Shown: in pieces, positions 36,812 through 49,419 of the stretch
How the letters are laid out: each line of letters begins with the position of its first letter
Position numbering within the stretch: the stretch's first letter is position 1
Assembly: GCF_036320965.1 (NCBI RefSeq)
Contig: NC_092251.1
Span: 7,700,001 to 7,764,000, forward strand
Reading direction: 5' to 3'
DNA: 64,000 bases
Source of the DNA: Panulirus ornatus
Lineage: Eukaryota > Arthropoda > Malacostraca > Decapoda > Palinuridae
The notes under the pieces: generated by a model
What the model was told of the DNA's origin: nothing
Seen by the model: the letters and a program-made list of their open reading frames with translations, nothing else
The model's database searches: none
Position numbers and translations under genes: made by a program

Positions 36812-37215
36812 GAGCCACAGGGCTGTGGTAGCAGGCAGGGAGCCACAGGGGCTGTGGTAGTAAGCAAGCAGGGAGCCACAGGGCTGTGGTAGCAAGCAGG
36901 GAGCCACAGGGGCTGTGGTAGCAAGCAGGGAGCCACAGGGTTGTGGTAGAAAGCAAGGAGCCACACGGCTGTGGTAGTAAGCAGGGAGCCACATGGGCTG
37001 TGGTAGCAAGCAGGGAGCCACAGGGCTGTGGTAGCAAGCAAGGAGCCATAGGGTTGTGGTAGCAAGCAAGCAAGGAGCCACAGGGCTGTGGTAGCAAGGA
37101 AGGAGCCACAGGGATGTGGTAGTATGCAAGGAGCCACAGGGCTGTGGTAGTACGCAAGGAGCCACAGGGTTGTGGTAGTACGCAGGGAGCCACAGGGTTG
37201 TGGTAGAAAGCAGAG
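36812..37215. repeat. 26-33-bp minisatellite
   Basis: About fourteen copies with GGGAGCCACAGGGCTGTGGT followed by AGCAAGC or AGTACGC. The segment CCACAG-GG-CTGTGG is an almost perfect dyad, so each unit can form a hairpin. Unit length varies with extra AAGC steps and an extra G in some copies. Confidence 0.9.
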
Positions 37216-38284
37216 AGGGAGGCAAGCACATTAGTATTCAGTCAACACAAGCAGGTGATTCAGCAAGCTCCAACATACTAATTGCTGATCGCTGGAAAAC
37301 ACGCTAGAGAATATTGAGTATATATTATCATACAAAATTATCATATGAAATTATCCTATAAAATCATCGTATCAAATTGTTATGCGATGCTAACGACAGT
37401 GACGTAAATCATGATCGCTATCAACCAAAGGGGATTAACCATGACCTATTAAATACAATGGCAGGACAGTTAATCCGGTAATACACTCGAACGATGTTAA
37501 TACGTTTAAGTAATACAAGACTAATCTTACGCCTTTGTTTATGTTTTTTAAAGGAGAAAATCTACAGCATTTTTCTTTTCTTGGTACTGATGTCTGAAGG
37601 ACGCAGTCGTGAGATGTATGGCTGAAAAGAGAGACTGTCAGTGAGGCCAGGTCTTCTGAGTGTGTGTGTGTGTGTGTGTGTGAAGTAAATACTATCAGCT
37701 CAAAACGTAAGCTTATCTGCTCGTCTTCTACCATATTTCCTTTTAATATAATTTCCTCCCCACCTTAATACTCTCCCTACATACCTCCCCAGTCACACTT
37801 ACGCAATATATACACCCCACGCCCACACCCTTACCACCGCTGGGAGTTGAGCCAGAGGGAGAGGTGGGTGTGCAGATGCCTCCTGCTTCACTATCCTGTT
37901 TCTACCACTATTCCTTGGACAACAGACCAAACTATCTCGTTACAGGCCATCAGGTCTTCTGGTCTCTGTCCCTCTCACGTACCACAACACACCACACCAC
38001 ACAGCACCTAAATCAACACACGTCTCGCCTTCAGAGTCTGTGGAACTCACCACTGGCGTATTATCCAAAATATATTAATCTCATAACAGGCAGGTGAGTC
38101 CTACTGGTCCAGCCAGTACGCCCAGTTCCCCCGAGGCAAAACCTCCCCTCTCTATGGCCTCTTTCCTCTACTTCCTCTCCTGCTACGCACGCCCTCCTCC
38201 CTTACTCCCCAACCGTTACGGGGTTCCGCCACGCGCACGGCCCTCGCTCCTCGCCAAATAACACTGGATATCCATTAACCCTTT

Positions 38285-38286
<2 letters not shown>

Positions 38287-38349
<63 letters not shown>
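38287..38349. repeat. (CT)n microsatellite
   Basis: Pure CT tract of about 62 bp. Confidence 0.98.
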
Positions 38350-38351
<2 letters not shown>

Positions 38352-38779
38352 CCTTAATCTGCATAACTCTTCCAATGGCGTTTCTTCCTTATTACTGTTT
38401 GCCTGTCGCGTCCGACTCTCCCTGCCTGTCTGTCTGTCTAACTCGATCATCAATCATTATCTATCTCGTTAGATAACTGTTTGTGTGCCTCACTGTACTG
38501 ATGCCAGCGTGGCAAAACGCCTTGAAATGAACTAAAATCATCGCGCATCTCGCTGGATAATCTGTCGACCGATCGATGAATAGCATTCGTGCGTATCAAT
38601 ACTTCGATGTCCACGGCGCCACAATCGCTGACACATGCCTTGCACTCCGCCTCTCTGAATATCTGTGGACACGTCAGCCGCTCCTCGGTGCCTCGCATGT
38701 CCCTAGCACCAATGTGTTTCCAATGTCAACACCGTCTGTACAGTATTGCACCTCGATACAAAGATCTGGTGTTGCCAAA

Positions 38780-38780
<1 letters not shown>

Positions 38781-38813
<33 letters not shown>
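38781..38813. repeat. (TG)n microsatellite
   Basis: TG tract of about 32 bp. Confidence 0.95.
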
Positions 38814-39993
38814 GATTATAAAGAATGAGGGACTCTATTTTCTCTATCGTCCATTTGTGCTCAGAATCAAATTATCATCGCCGAGCCACCTTCTCAAATT
38901 AAGTCTCTCTAATTAGCATGAAAAATATGCTTAAAATCTACACCATCGTCTATTTTTTTCTCATAAAATCCAAGGAGGAATAAGTGAACAGCAAGCAACA
39001 TTGAGCAGCGTCATCTGCGATTCATCATCTCATGATCGAATTAATGAGTGATCACGTATCACACAGCCAGGGCAGCCCTCACACAAGGAGCCCTGGTAAT
39101 ATGGATGGTCTCATACCCTTCTCGTCCTGACTCCCATCCGGAATGAAGGCGCCACGACTCGAACCAGCAGGGAAGATGTTTCTAACCCTCTGTTGTTTGG
39201 TTCAGGCACCAAACAGCGAACGTGTAAATCACACGTGAGAGGAGAAGAAGAAGAGGAGGAGGAGTAGGAGGAGGAGTAGTAGGTTGTCAAGGACTTGTGT
39301 CCAGAGTAGCTGGGTTATGAAGGATGAGGCATGACCACGAACACTGTGTTGCCATGCCTAGGATCGAATCAACACTTGGTATACTTTTCAGCAAGTGAGA
39401 GACACATAAACGCTGAGGCACTACAGGTAGATCTATTCATATCTGAAGATGGCCAGCATAAATCAAGGTCCTTCCTCGTCAGTAGTTTCCGCGTCAGGAG
39501 GATGGTAATCACTCGAGGAAGGCCAAAAACCCAAAGAATAATGTAACAAGAAAAACCCAGTCCTACTGAAACAGTAAATGATCCAAGCTGTAATCATCGT
39601 AGCTTGTTACCAAGTTGACTCAACACTGGGTTGACGAAGGAGACAATCAACCACCTTGTGGAAGTCGCCAGTCAAACGGCTCCCCCATCGCTATAGCAGA
39701 AGGTCTTTAGCTCCTTTTTTTTTCCCTTCGCCTCCTCCAGTTTGAAGGTACAAGCAAGTTGGTCTCGCCTCCGCGTTGAACTAAGCGCCTCTCACACCGT
39801 TCGATAAATCCCAGTCTGGCTCGGGGAGGTAATCTCCACTGAATTATTAACACTAATAAATGTCCGGCTGGAAGGTGAAGAGTGGGGGTGAGGAGGGAGC
39901 TGCAAAACGTATCGCCAAAGACGTTCCTTGTTCCGTGTCTGTGCTAGGGGGGCAAGAAGATGCTACACCTCCTCAACTACTATGTGATACAGC

Positions 39994-40017
39994 GTTGTGT
40001 GTGTGTGTGTGTGTGTG
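39994..40017. repeat. (GT)n microsatellite
   Basis: GT tract of about 22 bp followed by a G run. Confidence 0.9.
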
Positions 40018-40397
40018 GTGGGGGGAGTAAAGTGCTTCCACCCGCTGAGTACTTCGCTACCATGGTGTAAAACAGTGTTGCGTGAAGGTCACCCCGAACC
40101 TTAGTAAATAATCCATTCCCTCCACCTCACATGCTCTGTAGCATCTCGGTTACCTTGAGCACAAAGTTCTCCGTTGGGAAACAAACAGATCTGTTATAAT
40201 ATACATCCTATTTACGTATTGTTTGCCTGTGTTGAATAACCATTTTTACCAACTATTTTTTTCATTAGGTGCAATCCAGAATCTTTTTTTTTCTTCATTC
40301 CTTAAAGGTCATAATGTAATGCCATATAGATAGATAAGAACGATTAAGTTAATTAAGCTGAGATGAACCCTGATGATCGCCTAATGACCCCAAATGA

Positions 40398-40398
<1 letters not shown>

Positions 40399-40449
<51 letters not shown>
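40399..40449. repeat. (AC)n microsatellite
   Basis: Pure AC tract of about 50 bp. Confidence 0.97.
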
Positions 40450-40451
<2 letters not shown>

Positions 40452-41159
40452 CCAAAAAACTTTCAAACACTCTCTCGTCGAGTGAAGATTACAACAAAAA
40501 AGCAGAACCTGATTCAAAGGCAACAAATACAAAACCATCCGTAAAGGGAATTTCCCACTGAGAAAGGATTCCAACCCTCTTAAGAATCTTCGGCTCTCCA
40601 AAATATCAACAAGACAGAATAACCAAAATATAAACGCGAGATAGGCTGGCCAACCATACCTCTGGTCTTACTTCCAAACATCATGTGTCCCGCGAGGTCT
40701 AAGTCAAGATAGAGAGAGGGGAAACATCCCCAACATCACACATCTGCTACACAACTCTTGTCTACAACACTACTGAATCACTCTTCGACTTTCCAAAACT
40801 TGGAATCAAATCCTCTTGACCCGTATCCCTGACCGATTGAGATCCACATCAAACATGGCACCTTTAAGTAGAAATTACTTTAACCTAAACCAAAACATGA
40901 GCTTTAAAAAAAAAAAACACCGGGTTTGTTTTACATAAAACAGAGGCTGGCTCGATGTTTTTACGTAATGACCGGGTTACACCAACATCTCAACTTTAAA
41001 GCGATGCTTCTGATGGCTACGTGCAGCGACAATGTATTCCTCCAGTGTCACAAACGTCTCAAAACTAAACCTTCTTTTCTGGGGGCAGAACTTGAGATTG
41101 TATATAATAAGTCTCAAGGAATCCTCCTCTGATGTTCTGAGACCGTCCAATTTGAGCGG

Positions 41160-41335
41160 CTACTTGAGCTACTGGCGTATTCCGGTGTTTCTCGAGGGGC
41201 GGCTTGGGCTACTGATTGTCTAGGAGGGGGCTGCTGCTTGAGCTACTGGCGTATTCCGGTGTTTCTCGAGGGGGTGGCTCGGGCATACTACGTATTCCGG
41301 TGTTTGTCGAGAGGCGGTTTGAGGTCTTACTTATT
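41160..41335. repeat. Short tandem repeat, about 65-70 bp unit
   Basis: Three diverged copies with GCTACTGGCGTATTCCGGTG followed by TTTCTCGAGGGG. The last copy is the most degenerate (GTTTGTCGAGAGGCGG). Confidence 0.7.
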
Positions 41336-41875
41336 CGGGTGTTTTCACACCATCAGCGTCGCCTACACTCATAGGTGATCTCAGCTGGCTCGAGAGCCTC
41401 ACCACCAGGTGGCTCAAGCTTCACCACAAGCTGGCTCGAGCCTCACCACCAGTTTTACCTTCATATAACAAAGCAGGAAACTATACTCGAATTCTTGAGA
41501 TTGCTTCTCTGTCTTTACAGAGGCACCAGTACGGGAAATATGCGTAGGGATCACTCAATGAAGGACGAGAGATAAGGCAGACAGATAGAGAGATAAGAGA
41601 AAGAGAAAGAAAAACCAACTTTGGTCATGCATATAAAAAAACCCTCACTAACCATTCATATGTAATATATATATATCACTCCCAAGCTATTGTTAATTGT
41701 AATCCATTATCCCTCCTCTAATCTATTAGAAATTATAATCCATTACTGCTAATTTACCGTAATGAAAACTAAAGTGATTATTTCAGTCTGGAAAATTGTC
41801 ATGAAAGTTGTCCACTTCTTACGCAGCAAGAGCGTCCCTCTGGACGAGTAGCAAAATTCGAATGTTATATTCTAC

Positions 41876-42165
41876 TTTGTGGTTGGTCCAGCTGCCGTCA
41901 AACAGTAAATCCGCAGGTTCTGATTGGCCCAGCACCAGTCGACTATTACAACATAGGTTCTGATTGGCCCAGCTCCCGTCAGATATCACAATCAGGGACT
42001 GTGATAAGGCTCGACTCCCATCAACCTTGACAACCACGGGTTCTGATTGGCCCAGCTCCCGTCAATTATCCAAACCACGAGTTCTGATTGGCCCAGCTCC
42101 CGTCAATTATCACCACAACGGGTTGTGATTGGCTTACCTCCCGTCAACCTTTCCCAACGAGAATT
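41876..42165. repeat. Tandem repeat carrying CCAAT-type boxes
   Basis: About seven copies of a 35-42-bp unit with GGTTCTGATTGGCCCAGCTC and CCGTCAA. Each good copy has GATTGG, the reverse of CCAATC, the NF-Y binding core. One copy near 42,000 has lost it (GTGATAAGGC). Whether it is regulatory or merely repetitive cannot be told from sequence. Confidence 0.85.
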
Positions 42166-42434
42166 TTTGTCCAACCATTCCATGTATGAATGATGGACGC
42201 TGGACAATAAACATAGAAAAATAGCAACCTACTTTTTTGTTGTTGTTCTGAAAGGCTTCAGGTGAACGGCTTTCAAAACTAAATCAAATAATTTGAAATC
42301 ATCAAAAAAAAAAACCTAGTGTAATGTGAACAATCATCATTCCTGGGATGAAAAAAAAAATATGATAAAATTGATAAAGGAATTGATAAAAACCGCAAGT
42401 TTTCTTTTTTAGTACCTTGAACGAGTTGGCCTTC

Positions 42435-42436
<2 letters not shown>

Positions 42437-42505
<69 letters not shown>
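42437..42505. repeat. (GA)n microsatellite
   Basis: Pure GA tract of about 69 bp, the first of a direct pair with 42619-42688. Confidence 0.98.
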
Positions 42506-42506
<1 letters not shown>

Positions 42507-42617
42507 CATTCGGGCGCCGATCCATTGCAACACCACGCGATACTGTAACCCAATTTCAGTGTCACTCAAGAGAAAGAAAAAAAGAGAGAGAAAAATATCT
42601 TTGCGTCGGTGCTGTTG

Positions 42618-42618
<1 letters not shown>

Positions 42619-42688
<70 letters not shown>
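42619..42688. repeat. (GA)n microsatellite
   Basis: Pure GA tract of about 70 bp in the same orientation as the previous one. Confidence 0.98.
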
Positions 42689-42693
<5 letters not shown>

Positions 42694-43235
42694 TTGGAAG
42701 TCATGCCCGATGTCTGGGCCAAAACCGCCCCGAACAACGAGTGAAAGAAAAAAGAATACCGAAAAATGATCAGGATCCCAAATTCTAAAAGCATCAAGAC
42801 GTGTCGACATCACTCACGTAAACAAAATACCGACTCCTCCCCATATATATACGATACCCAGGTGTGCACGACAACCTTCAGTCTATCACAGTAGGTAAGA
42901 GTGACTCCAGTGTGGGTGGACAGTCGAACCAACAAGTGTTGTCCACAGTTCGTGAGGACGTACACTTTATGAACAGCTTCGATCATAAGACAGGAGGAGC
43001 CTTGGCTTCCGTCAGCCACTAATCAAGGTTAGGGGTCAGTCAAGGTGGGTACTGCTTTACTCCGGCACTACCACCACACCTCGCTGTGGTAAGGTAGGCA
43101 CCTTAAACGGCTCTTCCTGCCTCGAACACGGCTGCCGTCTCACTTCGAACCTAACTGTTCATCCTCCCCTTTGGGATTGGTTGATGATGAACGGGTACTT
43201 GGCGTTAACCTCATATAAATAGATAAATACAATAA

Positions 43236-43238
<3 letters not shown>

Positions 43239-43295
<57 letters not shown>
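43239..43295. repeat. (TA)n microsatellite
   Basis: Pure TA tract of about 57 bp. Confidence 0.98.
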
Positions 43296-43297
<2 letters not shown>

Positions 43298-43384
43298 TTC
43301 CGACTTGGTGTATATACAAGGTTCCGTGACTGGGGAACACGACTCTCTCTAACTCTGTAATACAAAAATAGTAGTCCCTCTTAG

Positions 43385-43385
<1 letters not shown>

Positions 43386-43416
<31 letters not shown>

Positions 43417-43457
43417 CACACACACACAGACAGACAGACACACACACACACACACAC
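43386..43457. repeat. (GACA)n and (CA)n mixed microsatellite
   Basis: Two GACA blocks alternating with two CA blocks over about 70 bp. Confidence 0.96.
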
Positions 43458-43857
43458 GCAGCCGACCCCGGAGGCGTCAAGTTAGTGAGTCATTACAAAG
43501 GATTTTCAACAAGTTCTCACAATTATTGACGAGTTCTCGGGCGAGTGGGTGGGTTGAGGCGGGGTCCACACCACCTGCCAATACTTGCTACCCAACTCTC
43601 CTATGGTAACACTTAATGCCCTGCGATTGTCCATGTTGTCCTTGCTCCTGACCTCACCCTAGTGTCTTTATCATCATCGCCGCTGCTCTTGCCACTCGCC
43701 AGATTAAACTTCATCATTTCTATCATTCACAAGCCTAACTCTTGTTGTAGTTACTGATGCTATTTTTACTGACAAATTCAAGATTTTGCTGCCGATTCTA
43801 CTGCAAGGAATGGCACTTTTACAAGCACAGGTAACTGGATACAGTAAGGTCCCTTCT

Positions 43858-44212
43858 GCTGGCACTGGCATCAGTGATGCCCCCTGCTACTGGCACAGGC
43901 ATCAGTGGTGCCCCTTGCTGCTGGCACTGGCACCAGTGGTGCCCCTTGCTGCTGGCACTGGCATCAGTGGTGCCCCCTGCTGCTGGCACTGGCATCAGTG
44001 GTGCCCCTTGCTGCTGGCACTGGCATCAGTGGTGCCCCCTTGCTGCTGGCACTGGCATCAGTGGTGCCCCCTGCTGCTGGCACTGGCATCAGCGGTGCCC
44101 CTTGCTGCTGGCACTGGCATCAGCGGTGCCCCTTGCTGCTGGCACTGGCATCAGTGGTGCCCCTTGCTGCTGGCACTGGCACCAGTGGTGCCCCTTGCTG
44201 CTGGCACGACTT
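43858..44212. repeat. 31-bp minisatellite with hairpin-forming core
   Basis: About eleven copies of a 31-bp unit with GGCACTGGCATCAGTGGTGC then CCCTTGCTGCT. The core CACTG-GCAT-CAGTG is a perfect inverted repeat with a four-base loop. Apparent plus-strand frames of 130-190 codons here are repeat artefacts. Confidence 0.93.
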
Positions 44213-44650
44213 AGGGCGCGAGCAGTGCCGTTACCCTGGCGTGTGTCGCTGCCTCCCCTCCTCCCACCAGGTTAGCCTCACAACCAAGACCATCATAGAT
44301 CCTGCGGTAAGTGTTGCACTGGAGTCATCACGACCTGACCTAAACCATCCCCTGGTCACGACCACACCACCAGCTGGTATACATACGAGTCGGAGGACGA
44401 CAGGGGCGATGGGTGACGACAGAGATGACAGTAAAGGGTCTGAGGCCCCGCTAACATTGACGGTTGATGGAAGGTGTCATTGACGGATGAGGGGTAGAGA
44501 GAAGGATGATTCCAGGAGACAGACGTGGATGGCGACAAGTGACGGGTGAAGGGAATACAACATTAAGCGACACAGGTGATGGGTGAAGGGATTACAATAC
44601 TAGGCGACAGGTGAAGAAGAAGCAACACTAGGGTACAAGTTTATTTTGAT

Positions 44651-44652
<2 letters not shown>

Positions 44653-44694
<42 letters not shown>
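44653..44694. repeat. (AC)n microsatellite
   Basis: AC tract of about 41 bp. Confidence 0.97.
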
Positions 44695-44695
<1 letters not shown>

Positions 44696-45203
44696 CGTGA
44701 CTGCCAGTTACAAGGTTTATTTATATAGGATTATCGACCTGAGCTGGCGGAAGGACATTCGACCCGGTACCATTTCGATCCCACACTCTGCTTTCGCACC
44801 GTCACCTCCTGGAAGCCACAGTCTGCTTTCACACTGCCGCTCTCAGAAATTCACAACCTGCTTTCACACCATTACCCTCGGGAACCCACCCGACTGCTTG
44901 TTAGCGCAAAAAAGAAAAGACGTGATCATAAACCCACAATTAGTCCAACAAATTCTATGGACTACCACGATATATATCTAACAAGGTCCCGATACCTATT
45001 GGAACTAGCCCCGTAGCCTAGCGATGAGCCGCCCCGCTAACAGCTGATTAACTGGAGACACCGGCTTTCCTAGAGCTGGTGGAGACGTATTGCAAATCGG
45101 ATCGCTCTCTCGCTGTGACTACTTCTCCCTCTTATTTATTAAGGGTATCAATAGGTCAGACTTGGCGGAAGTGCGGGGCGAGGCGGGCGAAGACTTCAAC
45201 GTC

Positions 45204-45211
45204 TGACGTCA
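45204..45211. promoter_or_regulatory. Palindromic CRE-like site
   Basis: A perfect TGACGTCA octamer, the consensus CREB/ATF site, in a locally GC-rich stretch. No nearby transcription unit was identified, so function is unknown and chance occurrence is possible. Confidence 0.25.
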
Positions 45212-45347
45212 CGTCCCTTGTGTGTGTGTGTCTTTCTCTCTCTCTCCCTCACTACAGAGTCACACACAAGGACCATCTTCGACGGATCATTCCAGTGGTT
45301 TTAATTGTCACTGACAAATCCTATCGATTCATACCTTCACGCCATCG

Positions 45348-45351
<4 letters not shown>

Positions 45352-45428
<77 letters not shown>
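45352..45428. repeat. (CT)n microsatellite
   Basis: Pure CT tract of about 77 bp. Confidence 0.98.
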
Positions 45429-45431
<3 letters not shown>

Positions 45432-45499
45432 CACTGGGATGCTGGGGATTATCATAATGTATTCATAAGTAACCTTACAAGTTCATACCACATACGTCG

Positions 45500-45618
45500 A
45501 AGGAGGAGGAGGAACAGGAGGAGGAGGAGATGGTGGTCGTGGAGGAGGAGGAGGAGGAGGGGAAGATTAGTAGAATGAACATGAGGGAAGAAGAGGAGGA
45601 GGAGGAGGAGGAGGAAGA
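45500..45618. repeat. GGA-rich interrupted repeat
   Basis: GGA triplets in three blocks (about 45500-45525, 45541-45562, 45593-45614) with short unique breaks. Confidence 0.85.
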
Positions 45619-45984
45619 CGTAAGAAATTTGATAAAAGAAAATGATATCGAGGAGTCACTTTAGAAAATGAGTAAAGAGAAGGATAGTAAGGTGGACATA
45701 CCAGGAACTCTGTCACTGAAGAGGGAAGTGAATTTTGATTTTAACAGACAGAGAGCGCTGCATTCAGTTGTTGTAAATAAGATATGTACCAATAAATGAC
45801 ACTAGTGCATCCCATCTAGAAAATAGATATTGAGAAAACATCACTGAGTACGATACAAAAGACTAAAGAAGAGGAAAGTAACAGAAATTTCACAGTAGAA
45901 ATCTGATGCGGTCGTCATACGAGACCAATAATTGAATTACTGTTGCGACTGAAGTGGGTTTCCGGGAGGTGGCCAGGTCTGTTC

Positions 45985-46350
45985 GGCCTCCGAGTTAGAT
46001 GGCCAAGTCTTTCAGGCATTCTAGTTAGATGGCCGAGTCTTTCAGGCATTCTAGTTAGATGGCCGAGTCTTTCAGGCCTTTGAGTTAGATGGCCAAGTCT
46101 TTCAGGCCTCCGAGTTAGATGGCCAAGTCCTTCAGGCCTTTGAGTTAGATGGCCAAGTCTTTCAGGCCTTCTAGTTAGATGGCCAAGTCTTTCAGGCCTC
46201 CGAGTAAGATGGCTAGTCTTTCAGGCCTCCGGTAGTAAGATGGCCAAGTCTTTCAGGTCTTATAGTTAGATGGCCAAGTCCTTCAGGCCTTCTAGTTAGA
46301 TGGCCAAGTCTGGTCGGCCTCCGAGTTAGATGGCCAAGTCTGCCCGACCT
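45985..46350. repeat. 30-bp minisatellite
   Basis: About twelve copies of a 30-bp unit with GTTAGATGGCCAAGTCTTTC and AGGCCTCCGA. Copies differ mainly at the last six bases (CCTCCG, CTTCTA or CTTTGA). Confidence 0.92.
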
Positions 46351-47537
46351 CCCAGTGCCACCACACCCACGACCATATTCTCCACACTTGAAAATAACAC
46401 TGCCAGCTAAAATTTTGCCCCAGCACTATTCGCCACCAGTCCCCCACTACCGTTTCTCCAACACTCTCCGCATCAAATATTCCAAGACTAAAACTCTTTT
46501 TTTTGTGTATAATTTTCCCCCAAAAAGAAATTTCCACCATGAACCACGGTATCTTCCCACGTTCCCTTCCACAATGACTCCATTACTCCACCCATTCCTT
46601 TCCCCACCCAACACACTCCCTAGCAGTTCCTTCAGCGATCAAAAAGAAAAAGAAAAAAACCTCACAGGTAATCTCCGACAGCGACGTTTGCCTCTGTGGA
46701 GAGCGAGATGTGAGCCGAGGCGACCTACTTCTGGTGGGATGTTGAAGCATTCATCAACACGCACCTGCCTATACAGCGACGTTGACCAAACATCAAAAAT
46801 TGTGGCTCAGACCTGAACGAGGATGTCAAACTTTACCAGAATCACTTAAGTGTGAAATCGAGGTTTGGAGGTGACCTGCCTTGGGTGTGATGCTGAAACG
46901 GCTAATCAACACACAATCGTACTTGAAGAACATGACCGTACATCATCATATAGTTACCCTAGACCTGAATTCGTACCTCCTAAAACTTTACACAATTGAG
47001 GACAGCCACGCAGACGTGGATTAAGGCACAGAGGGTTAACGTAAAACAGACTCCTCCTCCTACTTCTTTAAGAGGAGAAGGTACTACCTGATCTACTTTT
47101 ATCAAAGACTTTCCCATAGATTTTTATCTCCAAATACTTTCTCCTACAATAATCTCACACGAATTTCCTTCACAGGTCTTAGAAAATACCATTATGTTCC
47201 TCTCCCACATATTCTCCAAGCTCTGACTGTGAATGTCTCCACCCTTTATCCATAACAACTGGGAGAGAACCTCTCCCTTATTCTTTGCCTATTTCTGACC
47301 CTTCCTCCCTCTCCACGTAGAGGGAGATAACCCAGAACTACAGGTTTGAAAAAGACAAGTGCTTTCAGTGAGGTTCCCATCGCTGAGAGAAGAGGAGGGT
47401 GAAGTATACAGGTGTCCATTAGCACGAAAACTTTTCTAAGTCTACACTTTAAACTTGGGAGAGTGTTTTCCCGACTAGTTGGTGCGCACATCTACCCTAC
47501 CACCGCTACCAGCTGAAAGGTTCAGACGAGCTGGGAG

Positions 47538-47539
<2 letters not shown>
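46351..47539. other. No supported gene
   Basis: Unique sequence. A plus-strand frame at 46355-46816 (153 codons) has no recognised motif. Confidence 0.5.

Positions 47540-47615
<76 letters not shown>
47540..47615. repeat. (GA)n microsatellite
   Basis: Pure GA tract of about 76 bp, first of three GA tracts within 760 bp. Confidence 0.98.
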
Positions 47616-47616
<1 letters not shown>

Positions 47617-47897
47617 CAGGCTGAACGGCCCTTTGAAGGATGAACTTGGAGAGCAGAGGGCCAGGTCATGGTGGTGAAGAACCTCTGTCTCCCCACTACG
47701 ACGACCCACGTACACCATCACGACCAGCACTCCCTGAATTACCACCCCGATCACCAACCCTCTCCTTCCTGTGGCAAATGACCAGCACACCAACAACAAC
47801 ACCCCAGCAACTCGTACACACGGTATAGCCTTCACCCCCAAAGATTGAGGGGGGAGGGGTCCGTGTGGCTGGGTGATGGTGGCGATGGTGGGCCAAG

Positions 47898-47899
<2 letters not shown>

Positions 47900-47954
<55 letters not shown>
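47900..47954. repeat. (GA)n microsatellite
   Basis: Pure GA tract of about 54 bp. Confidence 0.98.
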
Positions 47955-47956
<2 letters not shown>

Positions 47957-48193
47957 CGACCGGAAGACCAAACAGACCCCTCGACGTTTGCCCTGAACAA
48001 CTTGCACGACCCTACGATATAAATAGACGATCAATTTCGCCCGAGACTAGCGCGGGGCTGTATGCTCGAAAGGGTAGACAGTCACGGCTATTCCGAAAGG
48101 CATTCAACTCTCCTCCGCTCTGATATGAGCGCTCCTTTTCTGCTTAATGGCATGGAAGACGAGAATGACACGAGGAGGAGAGTTCGGAGGGGT

Positions 48194-48228
48194 GGGGGGG
48201 GGGGGGGGGGAAGGAGAAATGTCTGGCG

Positions 48229-48303
<75 letters not shown>
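48194..48303. repeat. Poly-G run followed by (GA)n
   Basis: A G run of about 16 bp near 48,195-48,210, then a pure GA tract at 48232-48303. Confidence 0.96.
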
Positions 48304-48305
<2 letters not shown>

Positions 48306-48569
48306 TGACCCAATTATGTTCCTGCCACATCAGATGCGGCGACCGGGACGAGTGGGTGGCAAAGAGCACCTCATATCACCCTCCATCCTCCGACCAACAC
48401 ACACACACACACACACCGTCCACACTCTGGATACCACATCGATGGCCCGTCTCTTCGTACCAGGACCTTGAAATACATTGCTTCTGAACCACCTTGAGGG
48501 GAAGGACAAAAACACTCAGTACCACAAAAGAGATTCCCAACCACCTGTAGGTAACGCAGGAACCCTCAA

Positions 48570-48720
48570 CACCAGCTCCTGAACCAGCTAAGGAGGAGAC
48601 AAAGGGCCCCCAACACCATCTGTTTCTAGACCAGCTAAGGAGGAGCCCTCAACACCATCTGTTTCTGGTCCAGCTAAGGAGGACAAGGGGCCTCTCTCGA
48701 CGTCATCTGCTTCTGAGACA
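48570..48720. repeat. Short tandem repeat, about 45-bp unit
   Basis: Three to four imperfect copies with CCAGCTAAGGAGGA and CAACACCATCTGTTTCT. Spacing is irregular because of small deletions. Confidence 0.75.
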
Positions 48721-48892
48721 CCTGAAGAAGGGGAAGAAGAGACGAGAACCCTCGAGAACCCGTGCTATTCTGCGAGGCACCTGGGGAGATGGCGAGTCAG
48801 GTAACAAGCTAATGAACAACGCGGGCTTACTTACCGCGTCAAGTGATGCCTAATAAGAGCTGTGTGTGAAGGCTCAACAAAAGCAGAGCTGT

Positions 48893-49252
48893 GAGACCTG
48901 CCACAGCCCCTCACCGCCCACATGTGGGACCTGCCACAGCCCCTCACCGCCCACATGAGGGACCTGCCACAGCCCTTCACCGCCCACATGTGGGACCTGC
49001 CACAGCCCCTCACCGCCCACATGAGGGACCTGCCACAGCCCCTCACCGCCCACATGTGGGACCTGCCACAGCCCCTCACCGCCCACATGTGGGACCTGCC
49101 ACAGCCCCTCACCGCCCACATGAGGGACCTGCCACAGCCCTTCACCGCCCACATGTGGGACCTGCCACAGCCCTTCACCGCCCACATGTGGGACCTGCCA
49201 CAGCCCTTCACCGCCCACATGTGGGACCTGCCACAGCCCTTCACCACCCACA
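48893..49252. repeat. 33-bp minisatellite with 12-bp palindrome
   Basis: About eleven copies of a 33-bp unit with GGGACCTGCCACAGCCCCTC and ACCGCCCACATG. At most junctions CCCACATGTGGG forms a perfect 12-bp palindrome. Copies with ATGAGG lose it. The 11-codon unit leaves several frames open on both strands (for example repeated MWDLPQPLTAH). I treat this as non-coding because no flanking exon signals support it. Confidence 0.93.
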
Positions 49253-49330
49253 TGCTTACTTCAAACGGTGTGTTCTTCATGCTTCTTTTGGCTTCGACCT
49301 CAACGTCCTGGTCTCCCCTTTATGCCTCTT

Positions 49331-49333
<3 letters not shown>

Positions 49334-49419
<86 letters not shown>
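49334..49419. repeat. (TA)n then (CA)n compound microsatellite
   Basis: About 66 bp of TA followed directly by about 20 bp of CA. Confidence 0.98.

Larger units (their letters stand above)
37216..41159. other. No supported gene
   Basis: Only CT, TG, GT and AC tracts stand out in about 4 kb of otherwise unique sequence. Confidence 0.55.
42689..43857. other. No supported gene; possible TATA/initiator pair
   Basis: A TATATATA at 42845-42852 is followed about 30 bp later by TCAGT at 42878-42882, the spacing of an arthropod core promoter. With TA-rich DNA everywhere and no open frame downstream, this is weak. Confidence 0.2.

Noticed and set aside
44998..45080. Possible tRNA-like sequence with TAGCCTAGCGATGAG
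   Set aside because: A faint A-box but no proper B-box or cloverleaf. At most an old tRNA-derived remnant.
48810..48860. Good minus-strand donor CGCG|GTAAGTAAG at about 48,834
   Set aside because: No upstream open exon of convincing length and no phase fit with the exon at 34464.
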